Assembly (NCBI RefSeq): GCF_963576615.1
Contig: NC_088715.1
Location: 3,922,001 to 3,986,000, forward strand
Direction of reading: 5' to 3'
Source of the DNA: Watersipora subatra
Taxonomy: Eukaryota > Bryozoa > Gymnolaemata > Cheilostomatida > Watersiporidae
Length of the DNA stretch: 64,000 nucleotides
The notes below the pieces were generated by a model that worked only from the letters and a program-made list of their open reading frames with translations, was not told where the DNA came from and made no database searches. Below, piece by piece: positions 32,801 through 36,899 of the stretch; position 1 is the first letter of the stretch; each line of letters starts with the position of its first letter. The position numbers were made by a program, and so were the translations under genes.

Positions 32801-33224
32801 ATGGGTAGAGCCAAACCAAGAATCACCATGACAATAACCATAATCACAATGAAAACCACTCCAAAGACTTTGTTAAAGCATTTGCTAGTTATCTTCTTGG
32901 CATAGTCCTTGACCCCGTCCGAGCACTCCCTCTCTTCTCTTAATACACTGAATAGGCTGCTGTAAGAAGGAGGGGGAGGACCTTGGGATTCAGCATTCGG
33001 ATTTTGGGATTCAGGAGTTGGGTTTTCAGCTTTAGTTGAATCCTGGGCTTGAGAAGCTTCAACTGGAGAATCAGAGGCTATAGGAAATTAACAACTCATA
33101 TTTTGACATTAATCTATCTTCAGAGCAAAAACGATTTTTCAATGTCCTCTTGTATCGATGTGTGAAATGGAATATGTCTGCCAGTATTTTGATGACATAG
33201 TTACTACCAACTACCTCCTTCCAT
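8802..33224 (-). CDS. TMEM272-like four-pass membrane protein, copy A (spliced)
   Basis: Exons on the minus strand, all joined in phase 1: 32784-33077, 13856-13972, 12675-12761 and 8802-9046 (stop). Each has AG acceptors and GT donors (GTAAGA, GTGAGT, GTGAGT). The first exon carries a Pro/Gln/Ser-rich tail, then GPPPPSYSSLF (a PPxY-like motif), then TM1 (VFGVVFIVIMVIVMVILGLA). The second has the family signature DCPAEKYLPIYLIVSG (TM2). The third has a DDDDD stretch and TM3, and the last has CPKLVYEFTYWDIMVKW and TM4. The 98+39+29+81-codon layout parallels copy B. The start exon is not proven; a 10-nt candidate (ATG at 33224, weak donor at 33214) keeps frame. A 16-kb Polinton and a MITE lie in the 18.8-kb intron 13973-32783. 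Function of this family is poorly known; the TMEM272 label rests on motif recognition. Confidence 0.8.
9121..9590. repeat. Interrupted repeat of about 36 bp (GACGAAGCTAGAAGGGAACA)
   Basis: One unit lies at 9121-9160 and about three more at 9498-9590 (GTAGATGAAGCTAGAAGG...). The 9161-9497 interval splits the array and looks inserted. Confidence 0.6.
9161..9497. mobile_element. Possible hAT-like MITE (about 337 bp)
   Basis: It begins CAGGGGTCTGACAAACT, typical of hAT ends, and the right part reads GGCTCTTTGAATGGAAAAGG then GTCCCC, resembling the usual hAT right end. It interrupts a minisatellite. I could not find a clear 8-bp target duplication, so the borders are tentative. Confidence 0.4.
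9861..11137. mobile_element. MITE family 2, copy A (about 1.28 kb, TA-flanked)
   Basis: The left end reads CACTGTAAAACCTCTAATTG and the right end is its degraded inverse, with TA on both sides. The subterminal parts repeat ACGCCACCTCTATTTGA-type motifs. The interior aligns along its length with 31342-32629 (shared phrase GTTAATTTTTGTTTCTGCAT) and contains a (TA)n tract near 10484. No transposase frame is present. Confidence 0.75.
11631..12504. mobile_element. Mariner-type MITE (874 bp, TA-flanked)
   Basis: The ends are CAGTAGACGCTCCTATAACG and, inverted at the right, CAGTATGCGCTCCTACAACG, with TA at 11629-11630 and 12505-12506. This end sequence resembles Tc1/mariner-family ends that start CAGT and end in TATAACG. 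The interior has (TA)n stretches at 11812-11875 and no coding frame. Confidence 0.75.
12772..12926. repeat. 13-bp minisatellite, left part (AAGTGTATAGAAT)
   Basis: Twelve units of a 13-bp repeat within an intron of copy A. The same repeat resumes at about 13610, so a MITE has inserted into one continuous array. Confidence 0.9.
12935..13599. mobile_element. MITE family 1, copy 2 (665 bp) inside a minisatellite
   Basis: It aligns end to end with 4571-5238. The ends CCGTAAGTCC and GGACTTACGG are perfect here and TA lies on each side (TATA both sides). Flanking DNA on both sides is the same AAGTGTATAG repeat, which defines the insertion cleanly. Confidence 0.85.
13605..13725. repeat. 13-bp minisatellite, right part
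   Basis: Units of AGTGTATAGTATA with longer variants. It continues the array interrupted at 12935. Confidence 0.8.
14988..14993. repeat. Polinton target-site duplication, left (TACGTT)
   Basis: These six bases directly before the left inverted repeat are repeated exactly at 31040-31045. A 6-bp duplication is the rule for Polinton integrases. Confidence 0.97.
14994..15413 (+). repeat. Polinton terminal inverted repeat, left (420 bp)
   Basis: Read base by base it matches the reverse complement of 30620-31039, with no difference found. It contains six TGCTTAC motifs (near 15020, 15055, 15092, 15156, 15192 and 15312). A segment GCTTACAATG...CTGCTTACATTAATTTCA is duplicated in tandem (about 15050-15110 and 15151-15207). 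In this family the ends are taken to be sites of protein-primed replication and integrase binding; which motif does what is inference. Confidence 0.97.
15465..15600. repeat. 83-bp tandem duplication next to left TIR
   Basis: CTCATTTGTCAAGTTTTCCG... through ...GATAACTATYAGACT occurs at 15465-15517 and again at 15548-15600, with two differences. It lies just upstream of the plus-strand gene at 15679 and could hold promoter elements. Confidence 0.85.
15679..16101 (+). CDS. Small proline-rich accessory protein, left end (spliced, 106 aa)
   Basis: Exon 1 is 15679-15908 (donor GTGAGT) and exon 2 is 16011-16101 (acceptor TCCTTTTTAG), joined in phase 2, giving 106 codons and a TAA stop. The N-terminal part is Ser/Asn/Lys-rich. 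A proline/basic stretch follows (VPKKPVAMVRP, LLPPLGPLGR). The C-terminal part is tyrosine-rich (SIIYPDHSLYDHYVNKHRNL) with a YVNK motif. It ends RYV, like the other plus-strand gene at 28576, and both have GTATGT just before the stop, so a further exon is possible. Function unknown; the motifs look like short docking motifs. It faces the late block, which reads towards it. Confidence 0.6.
16212..16754 (-). CDS. PRO: Adenovirus-type maturation cysteine protease (PRO)
   Basis: This Ulp1/adenain-type cysteine protease of Polintons is expected to cleave capsid precursor proteins during particle maturation. From the ATG at 16754 the protein is 180 aa. Catalytic residues are visible: His in GEHWVCVV (about residue 54), Asp in IYFDSFGR (about 70), a Gln in DIQLQSP (about 98-100) and the nucleophile Cys in STVCGEYVIFFL (about 107). 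An in-frame TTG lies three codons upstream, but the ATG is preferred. The start lies 5 bp after the stop of the preceding capsid reading frame, so the two are probably on one transcript. Confidence 0.92.
   Translation of the reverse strand: MDSKQLYAILRSDPNVNEMNFLGVFPLDLIPMSALKFPCSLVINTKPHNHRGEHWVCVVKTKDGRGIYFDSFGRTPASLPEIGDVLDNCIDFHHNDIQLQSPMSTVCGEYVIFFLTHIARGYTLDHIVHMLNNENDLFENDAVIFNYIKNKYRDVPSADVNSLKIIDFPFVLSQISSVLS
16760..17338 (-). CDS. Major capsid protein, C-terminal half (second jelly roll)
   Basis: 192 aa in a different frame from the upstream capsid reading frame. It carries the conserved C-terminal part of the Polinton double-jelly-roll major capsid protein: LPKRIVIGMVD, EYNPFNFKHKNLKYCSLLVDG, a glycine turn IEGTGKAFKD, HGYSLLAFDLTP and VNVIVYAEFD. 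The ATG at 17338 overlaps the stop of the N-terminal half by 7 nt (ATGTTAG). With 242 aa upstream the total is the usual size for this protein. Either a one-base indel separates the halves, or they are made as two chains. I see no good slippery heptamer for programmed frameshifting. Confidence 0.85.
   Translation of the reverse strand: MLEKELKPALYPIRRVTMKSFNIPSGSLSCNEENLFNGILPKRIVIGMVDARSFEGNFEYNPFNFKHKNLKYCSLLVDGKMVPQKPFFTDFSNDQFLRSYFSLIEGTGKAFKDVGIGIDRTEYAHGYSLLAFDLTPSLDDDGSFNVLKKGNIRFEAKFNSGLDVPVNVIVYAEFDATIKIDKNRAVLPNFFS
17332..18060 (-). CDS. Major capsid protein, N-terminal half (first jelly roll)
   Basis: 242 aa from an ATG at 18060. It has the N-terminal features of the Polinton major capsid protein: SSVQDDSPIKFFVSGDSNYYMDL is recognisable in pattern (given here only by position, residues about 40-62), then INLIGQTLFQQIDVSLND, RAMIETLLSY, a long variable loop and ASFFVRKVKI near the end. 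The stop at 17332 falls at the linker between the two jelly-roll domains. The protein should form the hexameric capsomers of the particle. The downstream half follows in the -1 frame. Confidence 0.85.
   Translation of the reverse strand: MSYTFENSCLASNSELELFSNHPTQASIEEGMHVEHIPTSSVQDDSPIKFFVSGDSNYYMDLKSSYLHLEVKITKADGSNIDDDAEVAPINLIGQTLFQQIDVSLNDVIITDSSNLYHYRAMIETLLSYSDESKQSQLTMSMFAKDTANAMEARNDSNKGFVERKRLTEKSKTVQLIGKIHSDIFFQNRYLLNGVDLKLTLIKNSDKLILMSGGASGFKLKIINASFFVRKVKINDGIQMKC
18190..18624 (-). CDS. Small basic virion-type protein (144 aa)
   Basis: The N-terminal half has a glycine-rich start and an amphipathic helical stretch (GHGLGNIFAGMMQSLLPALK, then GAKGLAKTAIETGINVAKDG). The C-terminal third is very rich in Lys and Arg (KTKKRKRPSS, KRKRPRLSKR). 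Proteins of this build recur between the capsid genes of Polintons and adintoviruses and are often compared with adenovirus minor core or pVI/pX-like proteins. The comparison is by composition and position, not proven homology. A role in DNA packing or membrane disruption is inference. Confidence 0.7.
   Translation of the reverse strand: MSITPLNVATVAKQYSEMYNQTGRGSDVPIYIGSRYQKGHGLGNIFAGMMQSLLPALKQGAKGLAKTAIETGINVAKDGLEGKNLKHSIRMNAQNAGNKLLDKSASYLLSTIPKTKKRKRPSSGAKRSTSKRKRPRLSKRDIFS
18655..19500 (-). CDS. Minor capsid (penton-type) protein
   Basis: 281 aa from ATG at 19500. The N-terminal pattern VPSNASMDNFPNNTLARFSV, then LPQTLNLSNGRWEVGLTEIQ and a SWYNV motif, is the signature of the Polinton minor capsid protein, a single jelly roll thought to sit at the fivefold vertices. 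It lies between the small basic protein (30 bp away) and integrase (32 bp away). The frame is intact and of normal length. Confidence 0.9.
   Translation of the reverse strand: MRVVVPSNASMDNFPNNTLARFSVQLPQTLNLSNGRWEVGLTEIQFAKSWYNVTKAHFSITKNKIVTEMKVDDGYYTSPQKHLEHLNDKIKKHCDEDTSNSISFQFNEVRRLCEIRLTDIEDLSFEFGENLEHILGCPTKKVNDYLKHLSNLCPNNGQISNVVSLAASIPDTVDTESNAVSGSLSTEFILQGAEPIKVDTIFNLLVYCNIARYTSIGDVEAPLLRAVPVTGRHWNIQCTEFKNVQYVPISQNNVKTISIYICTDFGEIVPFLYGRTVCTLD
19533..20636 (-). CDS. INT: Retroviral-type integrase with chromodomain (INT)
   Basis: 367 aa. It inserts the element DNA and makes the 6-bp duplication seen at the borders. The RVE core has Asp83 (SLWQLDLGD), Asp144 (AQINTDKGGEF) and Glu179 (KASLIERLQRT), a DD(34)E arrangement. 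After the core comes the basic, SH3-like stretch with RYSIGDTVRIS. The C-terminal 47 residues form a chromodomain (YKIESILGQRKVNG, LLVKWLGYPP, SFNSYI), which in other integrases binds modified histones and steers target choice. The start ATG overlaps the stop of the upstream gene by 4 nt (ATGA). The protein looks complete. Confidence 0.95.
   Translation of the reverse strand: MKMKSRKNQQKRYLEKTYYNVKSPAGYTGKARLAKLLKSKVAPNLIEDWLNQSDTYTLHKPVKRKFKRRQFVVSGINSLWQLDLGDLSKLQKYNNGFKYMLLRIDVFTRQAAVKPLKSKSGQEVARAFEQMILETIAPAQINTDKGGEFFNAHFKRVTKKFKIHHYTTNNQEIKASLIERLQRTIKSKLFRYFTHTNSYRYIDILEDLVSSYNESFHSTIGLPPNKVSEANSEMIWHKIYNPDTPKPPEIRFRYSIGDTVRISKYSTTFSKGYLPKWSEEIFTIADCRITNPPVYSLKDSSGNLLEGTWYEPELQKVEKQNNTYKIESILGQRKVNGKTQLLVKWLGYPPSFNSYIDKRDIISNYKN
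20633..21385 (-). CDS. Conserved Polinton protein of unknown role (250 aa)
   Basis: An N-terminal helical part (HIDAMMLAIVNNPYLTESEK), a Gln/Asn-rich disordered middle, and a conserved-looking block around residues 135-200: KPKAKQLLGTLK, GEVLIRGEEIPGSNISNLLD, KGWGVFAGLL. The tail is basic (KRQPKKRNIK, KPKTRGRKK). I recognise this block from Polintons of marine invertebrates but know no function for it. It overlaps the genes on either side by 4 nt, which suggests coupled translation of a shared message. A virion or DNA-binding role is inference from the basic tail and location. Confidence 0.75.
   Translation of the reverse strand: MSSEAKKFLLIDSTNIDQLLSSPHFKSRLEPIEKRELKHIDAMMLAIVNNPYLTESEKVSEYNQALTEFQNTQTRNIPRRNLDQQKYNTNQQQHIDSTRITDPPQKDIQVDNAESANDLQAKEEQSTKTPYDVYAGIDHRYKPKAKQLLGTLKDDVKYTNTGEVLIRGEEIPGSNISNLLDKAVNPHTKFVRPKGWGVFAGLLSESTSPYAKRQPKKRNIKSSPTLKSSQMKPKTRGRKKDIDDWEPFDS
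21382..21726 (-). CDS. Small basic protein with hydrophobic C-terminus (114 aa)
   Basis: It has a helical basic body (LKSAKPELISCISDICHNVL, KLLPKDKKRLAKYKTNIRAI), a KGG turn and a hydrophobic helix (FLTSLLAPLIGSLIPVITSA) before a KKKRK end. The pattern recurs in Polintons next to the ATPase gene. Membrane or capsid-interior interaction is possible. It overlaps its neighbours by 4 and 8 nt. Confidence 0.75.
   Translation of the reverse strand: MTKRVKKHMPMLQLLSNCDKHTTRSVLKSAKPELISCISDICHNVLQGRVKLLPKDKKRLAKYKTNIRAIAKKSTTQKSKRELIQKGGFLTSLLAPLIGSLIPVITSAIKKKRK
21719..22387 (-). CDS. ATP: Genome-packaging ATPase (FtsK/HerA, A32-like)
   Basis: 222 aa from ATG at 22387. The frame is open 19 codons further up, but only from a GTG that lies in the neighbouring gene. 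Walker A is AGPSQAGKS (about residues 14-22), Walker B is KLIIYDDMM (Asp83/Asp84), and the VVFLTQNLF strand with its Gln follows as in A32-type packaging motors. It should pump the linear DNA into preformed capsids. It overlaps the downstream small basic gene by 8 nt. Confidence 0.93.
   Translation of the reverse strand: MTLPLIHPFSAIVAGPSQAGKSVWIAELLASREQMIDPPPEKIYLCYKEYQPLYDTFTNVTFHEGMIDVNELDKSIRKLIIYDDMMEQVNQDMSEIFTKYVHHRNMSVVFLTQNLFHKNQHVRTMNLNSSYLILFRNPRDVNQVSFLARQMYGKGQSKFMIDSFRDATSMPYGYLLIDLKQDTPDSLRLRTSIFPNNDTYIYISKSTRLPFERYSLSSTDHD
22401..22877 (-). CDS. Tail-anchored 158-aa protein, possibly Bcl-2-like
   Basis: An all-helical protein ending in a single hydrophobic segment and a short tail (AVTFVLIASFTICAVCALYM, residues about 132-151). 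The middle has EGNLLAILYFIVRLCELYA, which loosely resembles the BH1 helix of Bcl-2 proteins, and the N-terminal part has KLNGGD, a poor match to a BH3 core (spacing one short). Size, helicity and tail anchor fit a viral Bcl-2 homologue, and such genes are reported in related elements, but I cannot prove it. It lies between PolB and the ATPase. Confidence 0.55.
   Translation of the reverse strand: MALAKEITKSITDHLYFFVWSKLNGGDVHCHDKRIDRSLNTLNILLQLINNEQKNKIKQLAILSLRKDYAELADIVSRQLIESKSSEGNLLAILYFIVRLCELYASTGKINKIDPFIDRIQMHLKSSSNHTNAVTFVLIASFTICAVCALYMSATDHL
22974..27265 (-). CDS. POLB: Protein-primed family B DNA polymerase (POLB), spliced
   Basis: Exons: 27120-27265, 23871-27033 and 22974-23791; introns 27034-27119 (86 bp) and 23792-23870 (79 bp), with GTACGA/TTTTAG and GTAAGC/TTGTAG ends. 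The first recognised exon encodes a C2H2 finger (FTCQDCSKSYAHRQSLSRHK). Numbering from 27024: DNLCFFRAL and DRHFCFI (Cys204, His296, OTU-like), a second zinc finger (310-332), 3'-5' exonuclease motifs FDTEAYFD (376), FNSGAYDIP (504) and YYNNEDC (636), and polymerase motif A FDISGMYLS (743). Motif B (KLMG/NSAYG) is split by the last intron; motif C is QCDTDSMYL in the last exon. The frame is intact across both junctions. The start exon is unresolved: an ATG at about 27379 is plausible but would need a 32-nt intron. It replicates the element from its ends. Confidence 0.93.
27594..28998 (-). CDS. Four-exon accessory protein of unknown role (279 aa)
   Basis: Exons 28985-28998 (14 nt, ATG), 28775-28867, 28352-28420 and 27594-28257 (stop). 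All junctions have GT/AG and keep frame (phases 2, 2, 2), totalling 840 nt. The N-terminal part is a short charged coiled coil (RMEMLEKKLEEQIKKLS) followed by a nuclear-signal-like run (KKKTTKKRK) and an acidic patch (SDEEEKDG). The C-terminal 220 residues are a compact, strand-rich domain (YNNLAIV, AIIRSRSIKSSSRYHDFAWG, SVSELIIKPC). I do not recognise it. It lies just upstream of POLB; a single-strand DNA-binding or replication role is only a guess from location and fold impression. Confidence 0.75.
28576..28764 (+). CDS. 62-aa protein with SH3-ligand and YxN motifs, nested on opposite strand
   Basis: ATG at 28576 with stop at 28764. Near the start is RPLPPLPRI, which matches the class I SH3 ligand pattern RxLPPLP exactly. 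Then come HIYENI and AIYQNI, two YxN motifs of the kind bound by Grb2-type SH2 domains when phosphorylated. The frame lies wholly inside intron 2 (28421-28774) of the four-exon gene on the other strand. The end CNICNRYV recalls the end of the left plus-strand gene. GTATGT before the stop could be a donor to another exon. Function by motif mimicry is inference. Confidence 0.5.
   Translation: MSSLPPWWIKIRPLPPLPRIDEELFGNHIYENISNSAAIYQNICRLHAKQVHLSCNICNRYV
29000..29700. other. Non-coding stretch with a diverged internal duplication
   Basis: About 29203-29370 and 29470-29640 align with each other: both contain GAATTTGTCTAATTTA, an AATT-rich tract, ...GGTACATTTGTAATAACG-like DNA and a pyrimidine-AG followed by GGYGGARAC. 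No frame with motifs was found on either strand. The shared pyrimidine-AG could be splice acceptors of plus-strand transcripts. Confidence 0.5.
29707..29955 (-). CDS. Small protein of unknown role (82 aa)
   Basis: ATG at 29955, charged and helical (KERFEKKLGEKLSLHQKVLI), no membrane segment and no recognised motif. A good acceptor (TTTGATTATAG) directly precedes the ATG, so this may be the last exon of a transcript starting upstream, with a donor (AAGGTAAGA) at about 30053 just after the stop of the neighbouring gene. Confidence 0.5.
   Translation of the reverse strand: MEYSLERQNAIEWIPTLNTMPSDTMKERFEKKLGEKLSLHQKVLIKQSINAINTNKHNLRFKDGLNRMEYVDLNCTAMKAYF
30065..30373 (-). CDS. Small single-pass membrane protein (102 aa)
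   Basis: ATG at 30373. The N-terminal half is acidic (YASDEADEATININAIPPSI), followed by one strong membrane segment (VFCLIFIIALCLLAEVIYTS, residues about 55-74) and a Thr-rich tail. There is no signal peptide, so a type II or type III topology is likely. It is the outermost gene at the right end, reading inward from the TIR. Not recognised; an envelope- or host-interaction role would be speculation. Confidence 0.6.
   Translation of the reverse strand: MSTNDSSTHFYASDEADEATININAIPPSIPLTDQVEHLDGHETIRLIKNMSIRVFCLIFIIALCLLAEVIYTSVRTEKVHDTTTQTLNTSSLVQLVKTVVF
30620..31039 (-). repeat. Polinton terminal inverted repeat, right (420 bp)
   Basis: Reverse complement of 14994-15413 with no difference found by eye. 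It ends ...CCTATACTACT. The TGCTTAC motifs appear here as GTAAGCA. Confidence 0.97.
31040..31045. repeat. Polinton target-site duplication, right (TACGTT)
   Basis: Exact direct copy of 14988-14993, directly after the right inverted repeat. Confidence 0.97.
31342..32629. mobile_element. MITE family 2, copy B (about 1.29 kb, TA-flanked)
   Basis: The ends CCGTAAAACC and GGAGTTTTACGG lie between TA dinucleotides. The subterminal repeats carry GAACGCCACCTCTATTT-type motifs. It is full-length homologous to 9861-11137. It sits 300 bp from the Polinton right end, in the same host intron. Confidence 0.8.
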
Positions 33225-33492
33225 TCATTAAACTTATTGTATACTAGGTGAATGCCCAGCAGTGGGTATGGAATAAAGGTAATTATGAATTCACGAAGCC
33301 TACTTTAGTAGGTATGCCACTGTTAGTTCAACTTTTCTCCTTAAAACTTGGAGTTATCTTCTACATGCCATTTTTTTATGATACCGGTAAGTGACAGATA
33401 TGGCAATTACTTTAAATTTTATCAAACACAAAACATCTTTGTTATAAGGTAAGAGGTCAGTTATTTAAATACTTATTCAACGGTTAATCAGG

Positions 33493-34195
33493 TCAATGCT
33501 CAAACACTAATAACATGTTCAAACACTAATGACATGTTTAAACGCTAATGACATGTTCAAACACTAATAACATGTTCAAACACTAATAACTTGTTCAAAC
33601 GCAAATAATATGTTCAAACACTAATGACATGTTCAAACGTTAATGACATGTTCAAACACCAATAACATGTTCAAACACTAATAACTTGTTCAAACGCTAA
33701 TAATATGTTCAAACACTAATGACATGTTCAAACGCTAATGACATGTTCAAACACTAATAACATGTTCAAACCCTAATAACATGTTCAAATCCTAATGACA
33801 TGTTCAAACAATACTAACATGTTGATACCCTAATAACATGTTCAAACACTAACGTCATGTTCAAACACTAATAACATGTTCAAACACTAATAACTTGTTC
33901 AAACACTAATAACTTGTTCAAACACTAATAACTTGTTCAAACACTAATAACATGTTCCAACACTACTAACATGTTCAAACACTAATAACATGTTCAAACC
34001 CTAATAACACGTTCAAACTCTAGTGACATGTTCAAACACTAATAACACGTTCAAACTCTAGTGACATGTTCAAACCCTACTAACACGTTCAAACTCTAGT
34101 GACATGTTCAAACCCTACTAACACGTTCAAACTCTAGTGACATGTTCAAACACTAATAACACGTTCAAACTCTAGTGACATGTTCAAACACTTAT
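33493..34195. repeat. 19-bp satellite (ACATGTTCAAACACTAATA)
   Basis: About 37 tandem units of 19 bp with point variants (TTGTTC, ACGTTC, CTAGTG). The right third alternates ACGTTCAAACTCTAGTG and ATGTTCAAAC, giving a 38-bp dimer pattern. Confidence 0.93.
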
Positions 34196-34199
34196 GATG

Positions 34200-36035
34200 C
34201 AAAGACTAAGACTCAAGATAAGACGTTAACCTAATTAACACATACACGAAGGCTCAAGGTAAGACATAAGACTAACTAATGCATCGAATACGGCCAAGGA
34301 TAAAACATATATATCACTAAATCATAGACTAAGGCCCAGAATAAGACGTAAACCATACTATACTAATTTATAGACTAAGACCCAAGGAAAAGCTATACAA
34401 CTACCTAGTACACAAACTAAATTTGTTTACATTACACATAGTCTGAGTCGGTGTGGTGGCTACACCACATTTTTTTATTGTCAGCTCCATCTCTGAACCT
34501 ACCTACATGGGACTGTAGGAAGGCTATGACAAAATCCTTTCATTGCTACTTTATGCTTGTAGTTGTTTTACATACAATGTAGTTTTTCATTTGTATATAG
34601 TTCACATAACATATTTGGTTCAATACTAAAACTAATTACTCGAAGCATTTAATGTGCAGTTTGTATTTTGTGAAACAAATTAAATGAAATAAACACATGA
34701 GAATTTTGACCTACATAGCATATCAAATAACGTATTGATTTCGTAAGTCAAGCTTAGACTGGACTGAGCCAAAGTGATGGACTAAGGCTTATAATGCTCA
34801 CAACGCTTATAACCTTGACTGATGTAACACAATACAGATAATAATCCATGAATGGGAAGCATTGTATTTGCTCACACTTGAATATACTTTCGTAAAGCAG
34901 CACGCCTGCTAAACCTTCCATCAAACAAACAGAATCGGTATTGAAAGAGAATTTCAAGAGACTGGAAGTCCACAGCTGTAGAGTTGCTCAACTTTGAATT
35001 GCAAACTAATTGTGTCATGCGAGCCCCTGAGCTCGGGCTGACCTGAATTATAGAAACTTAAAATTTTGTTTACCGAAGTCGATATGATTTTTCTACTGAA
35101 CCCTCAAGGTCAAACTAGCAGCTTCTTAGCCATGCTACTCAGGAGAAAATTGTAGAAAAACCGGCATAACCATTTTAACTTGGAATCAAAGGATATATCA
35201 TGAAAAAAGTGTTCTGCGCAGTTCAAATAACTTTACAGAATAAAATAAAACAACTGTAAAGGTTTTAACTGTAAAATAATTAGCAAGTAATGGCAAGATA
35301 GTTTGTTCTACTACAATTATTACAATGAAAAATTATTTGATACTGATACAACCAATACAAACTGGAAAACAATAAAATAAAAATCATGACTATGTTGCAT
35401 TCATAATAACAATGAGTGCATAAAAATGTGTCTATAAAAAAAAGATTACTGATTCACCAAAAAGCTATCCATTGAAACTTTGAATTCAACGATAATACTG
35501 TTCTTCTCGATACTGGTACAAATGTAACAATGAGATACAGAAATTGAATACATTAGTGAAGTGCACGAAGGCATTTTATCTGACTGAACGAATAGCGAAA
35601 ATGTAGATAACAACTCTAGAGAGGGAGACATTCTATCTGCTATTTTGAACCATCTGCTGCTATACATATCTTGAGAATGTCCACGTGAACCGTTTTATGT
35701 TATACAGTTTCTAGTGATTAGTCTCTGCAAATGGTGGAAATTGATATTTTAAACTGTGCCACTACAGTTGCACATTAACGACTCACTTTACAACTTGAAA
35801 AAGATTAATTGATTATAATCTTAATAACAATTATTAATTATTATTATAATTATTATTATTATTATTAATTATAATAATTATTAATGATTATAAAACTTTT
35901 AAAAAAAATGATCAAAAGAAAAACAAGCGCAAAAGGTAATATTAATTAACAATAAAAAGTACATTCTTAGCTTGTAACTGCAATAGGAATAGATAGAATA
36001 ATTACAATAATCAATTATAATAATTAGGTATGAAT
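34200..36035. other. Intergenic, nothing coding recognised
   Basis: No exon or element end was recognised. 34200-34400 has a weak repeat around GACTAAGRCYCAAG. A fully AT inverted-repeat tract (ATTAATTATTATTATAATTA) lies at 35820-35890. Frames at 34754-34957 and 35446-35667 lack motifs. Confidence 0.4.
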
Positions 36036-36041
36036 GAAAAG

Positions 36042-36125
36042 GATGACTTAGCACACTGGTTAGAAGCGCTAGTCTGTATAGACTTGTCAAAAATCTTATG
36101 ATCAAATCCAGTCGAAAGCAGATTT
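36042..36125 (+). repeat. tRNA-derived SINE head or tRNA relic
   Basis: GACTTAGCACACTGGTTAGA resembles an A box with D-loop, and GATCAAATCCAGTCG sits where a B box would be. The acceptor stem does not pair well. Likely a SINE or tRNA pseudogene. Confidence 0.4.
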
Positions 36126-36791
36126 TCCTGTACAAATTTTAAACGCTGGCATACAGACTTTGAGATTCACATTCATAGATAACTAGAGTGTTGGAATAGG
36201 TCAGAGATATGTATTTTTTCTAGGGGGATGTTTTCCTCTGGAGTCATTACAGGTCCGTTGTGTGCTTCTACACTTTTCAGGTAACTGCTAGCGCTCACTG
36301 ATGGTCACTTCAGGGATCACTACCAACCACCTGAAGAGTGCAAAAGCACGAAACAGACTTGAAAAACCTCGACCTGAAAAAAGATATGTAACTTAATCTA
36401 TTCCAACATTCTAGTTATTATAATACTATTATTCATTGAAACATAATGAAAAACTTTTGCACAAAAAATCTATTTTTAATCAGCATATACAACATTTACT
36501 GTTCTAACTTTTAAATGAAGGTGTGTGTATATTTCTGTGTGTGTCTGACCAATACGTAATTCAAATATTTGAAAACTTGAGGCATAGGGAAAATAGATTG
36601 TTGAAAAACATTTCTTACTTTGATGCTACACAATTGGTTCAAAATTTGAAACAGCTTATAAACAGTGACAGGTAATGTAGTAGCCTTTGGCTATGTTTTT
36701 TTTCCCAATAAATTTGAGTAACTAAAGCTAGTATTTTAATCTTTACTATAATAACAGCCGTTTCCATCTTTCCATCTGGGCGTTAAGAAAA

Positions 36792-36876
36792 ACTATTACA
36801 TCGTAAGGGAATCAAACCAGTACCTATGAATGTGCAGAAGTAAAGCCAAGCGCACTACCACCAAGCCACCTTAGCG
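36792..36876 (-). repeat. tRNA-derived SINE head with inverted duplicate
   Basis: On the minus strand GGCTTGGTGGTAGTGCGCTT is a strong A-box/D-loop match and GGTTTGATTCC about 40 bases later is a near-perfect B box. The D-arm part also occurs inverted at once (GGTAGTGCGCTTGG at 36880-36893 on the plus strand), making a hairpin at about 36846-36893. Confidence 0.5.
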
Positions 36877-36899
36877 GTAGTGCGCTTGGCTACCACACA

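Noticed and set aside
35446-35667. 73-codon minus-strand frame
   Set aside because: Has an ATG but no motif, splice context or paralogue; likely chance in AT-rich DNA.
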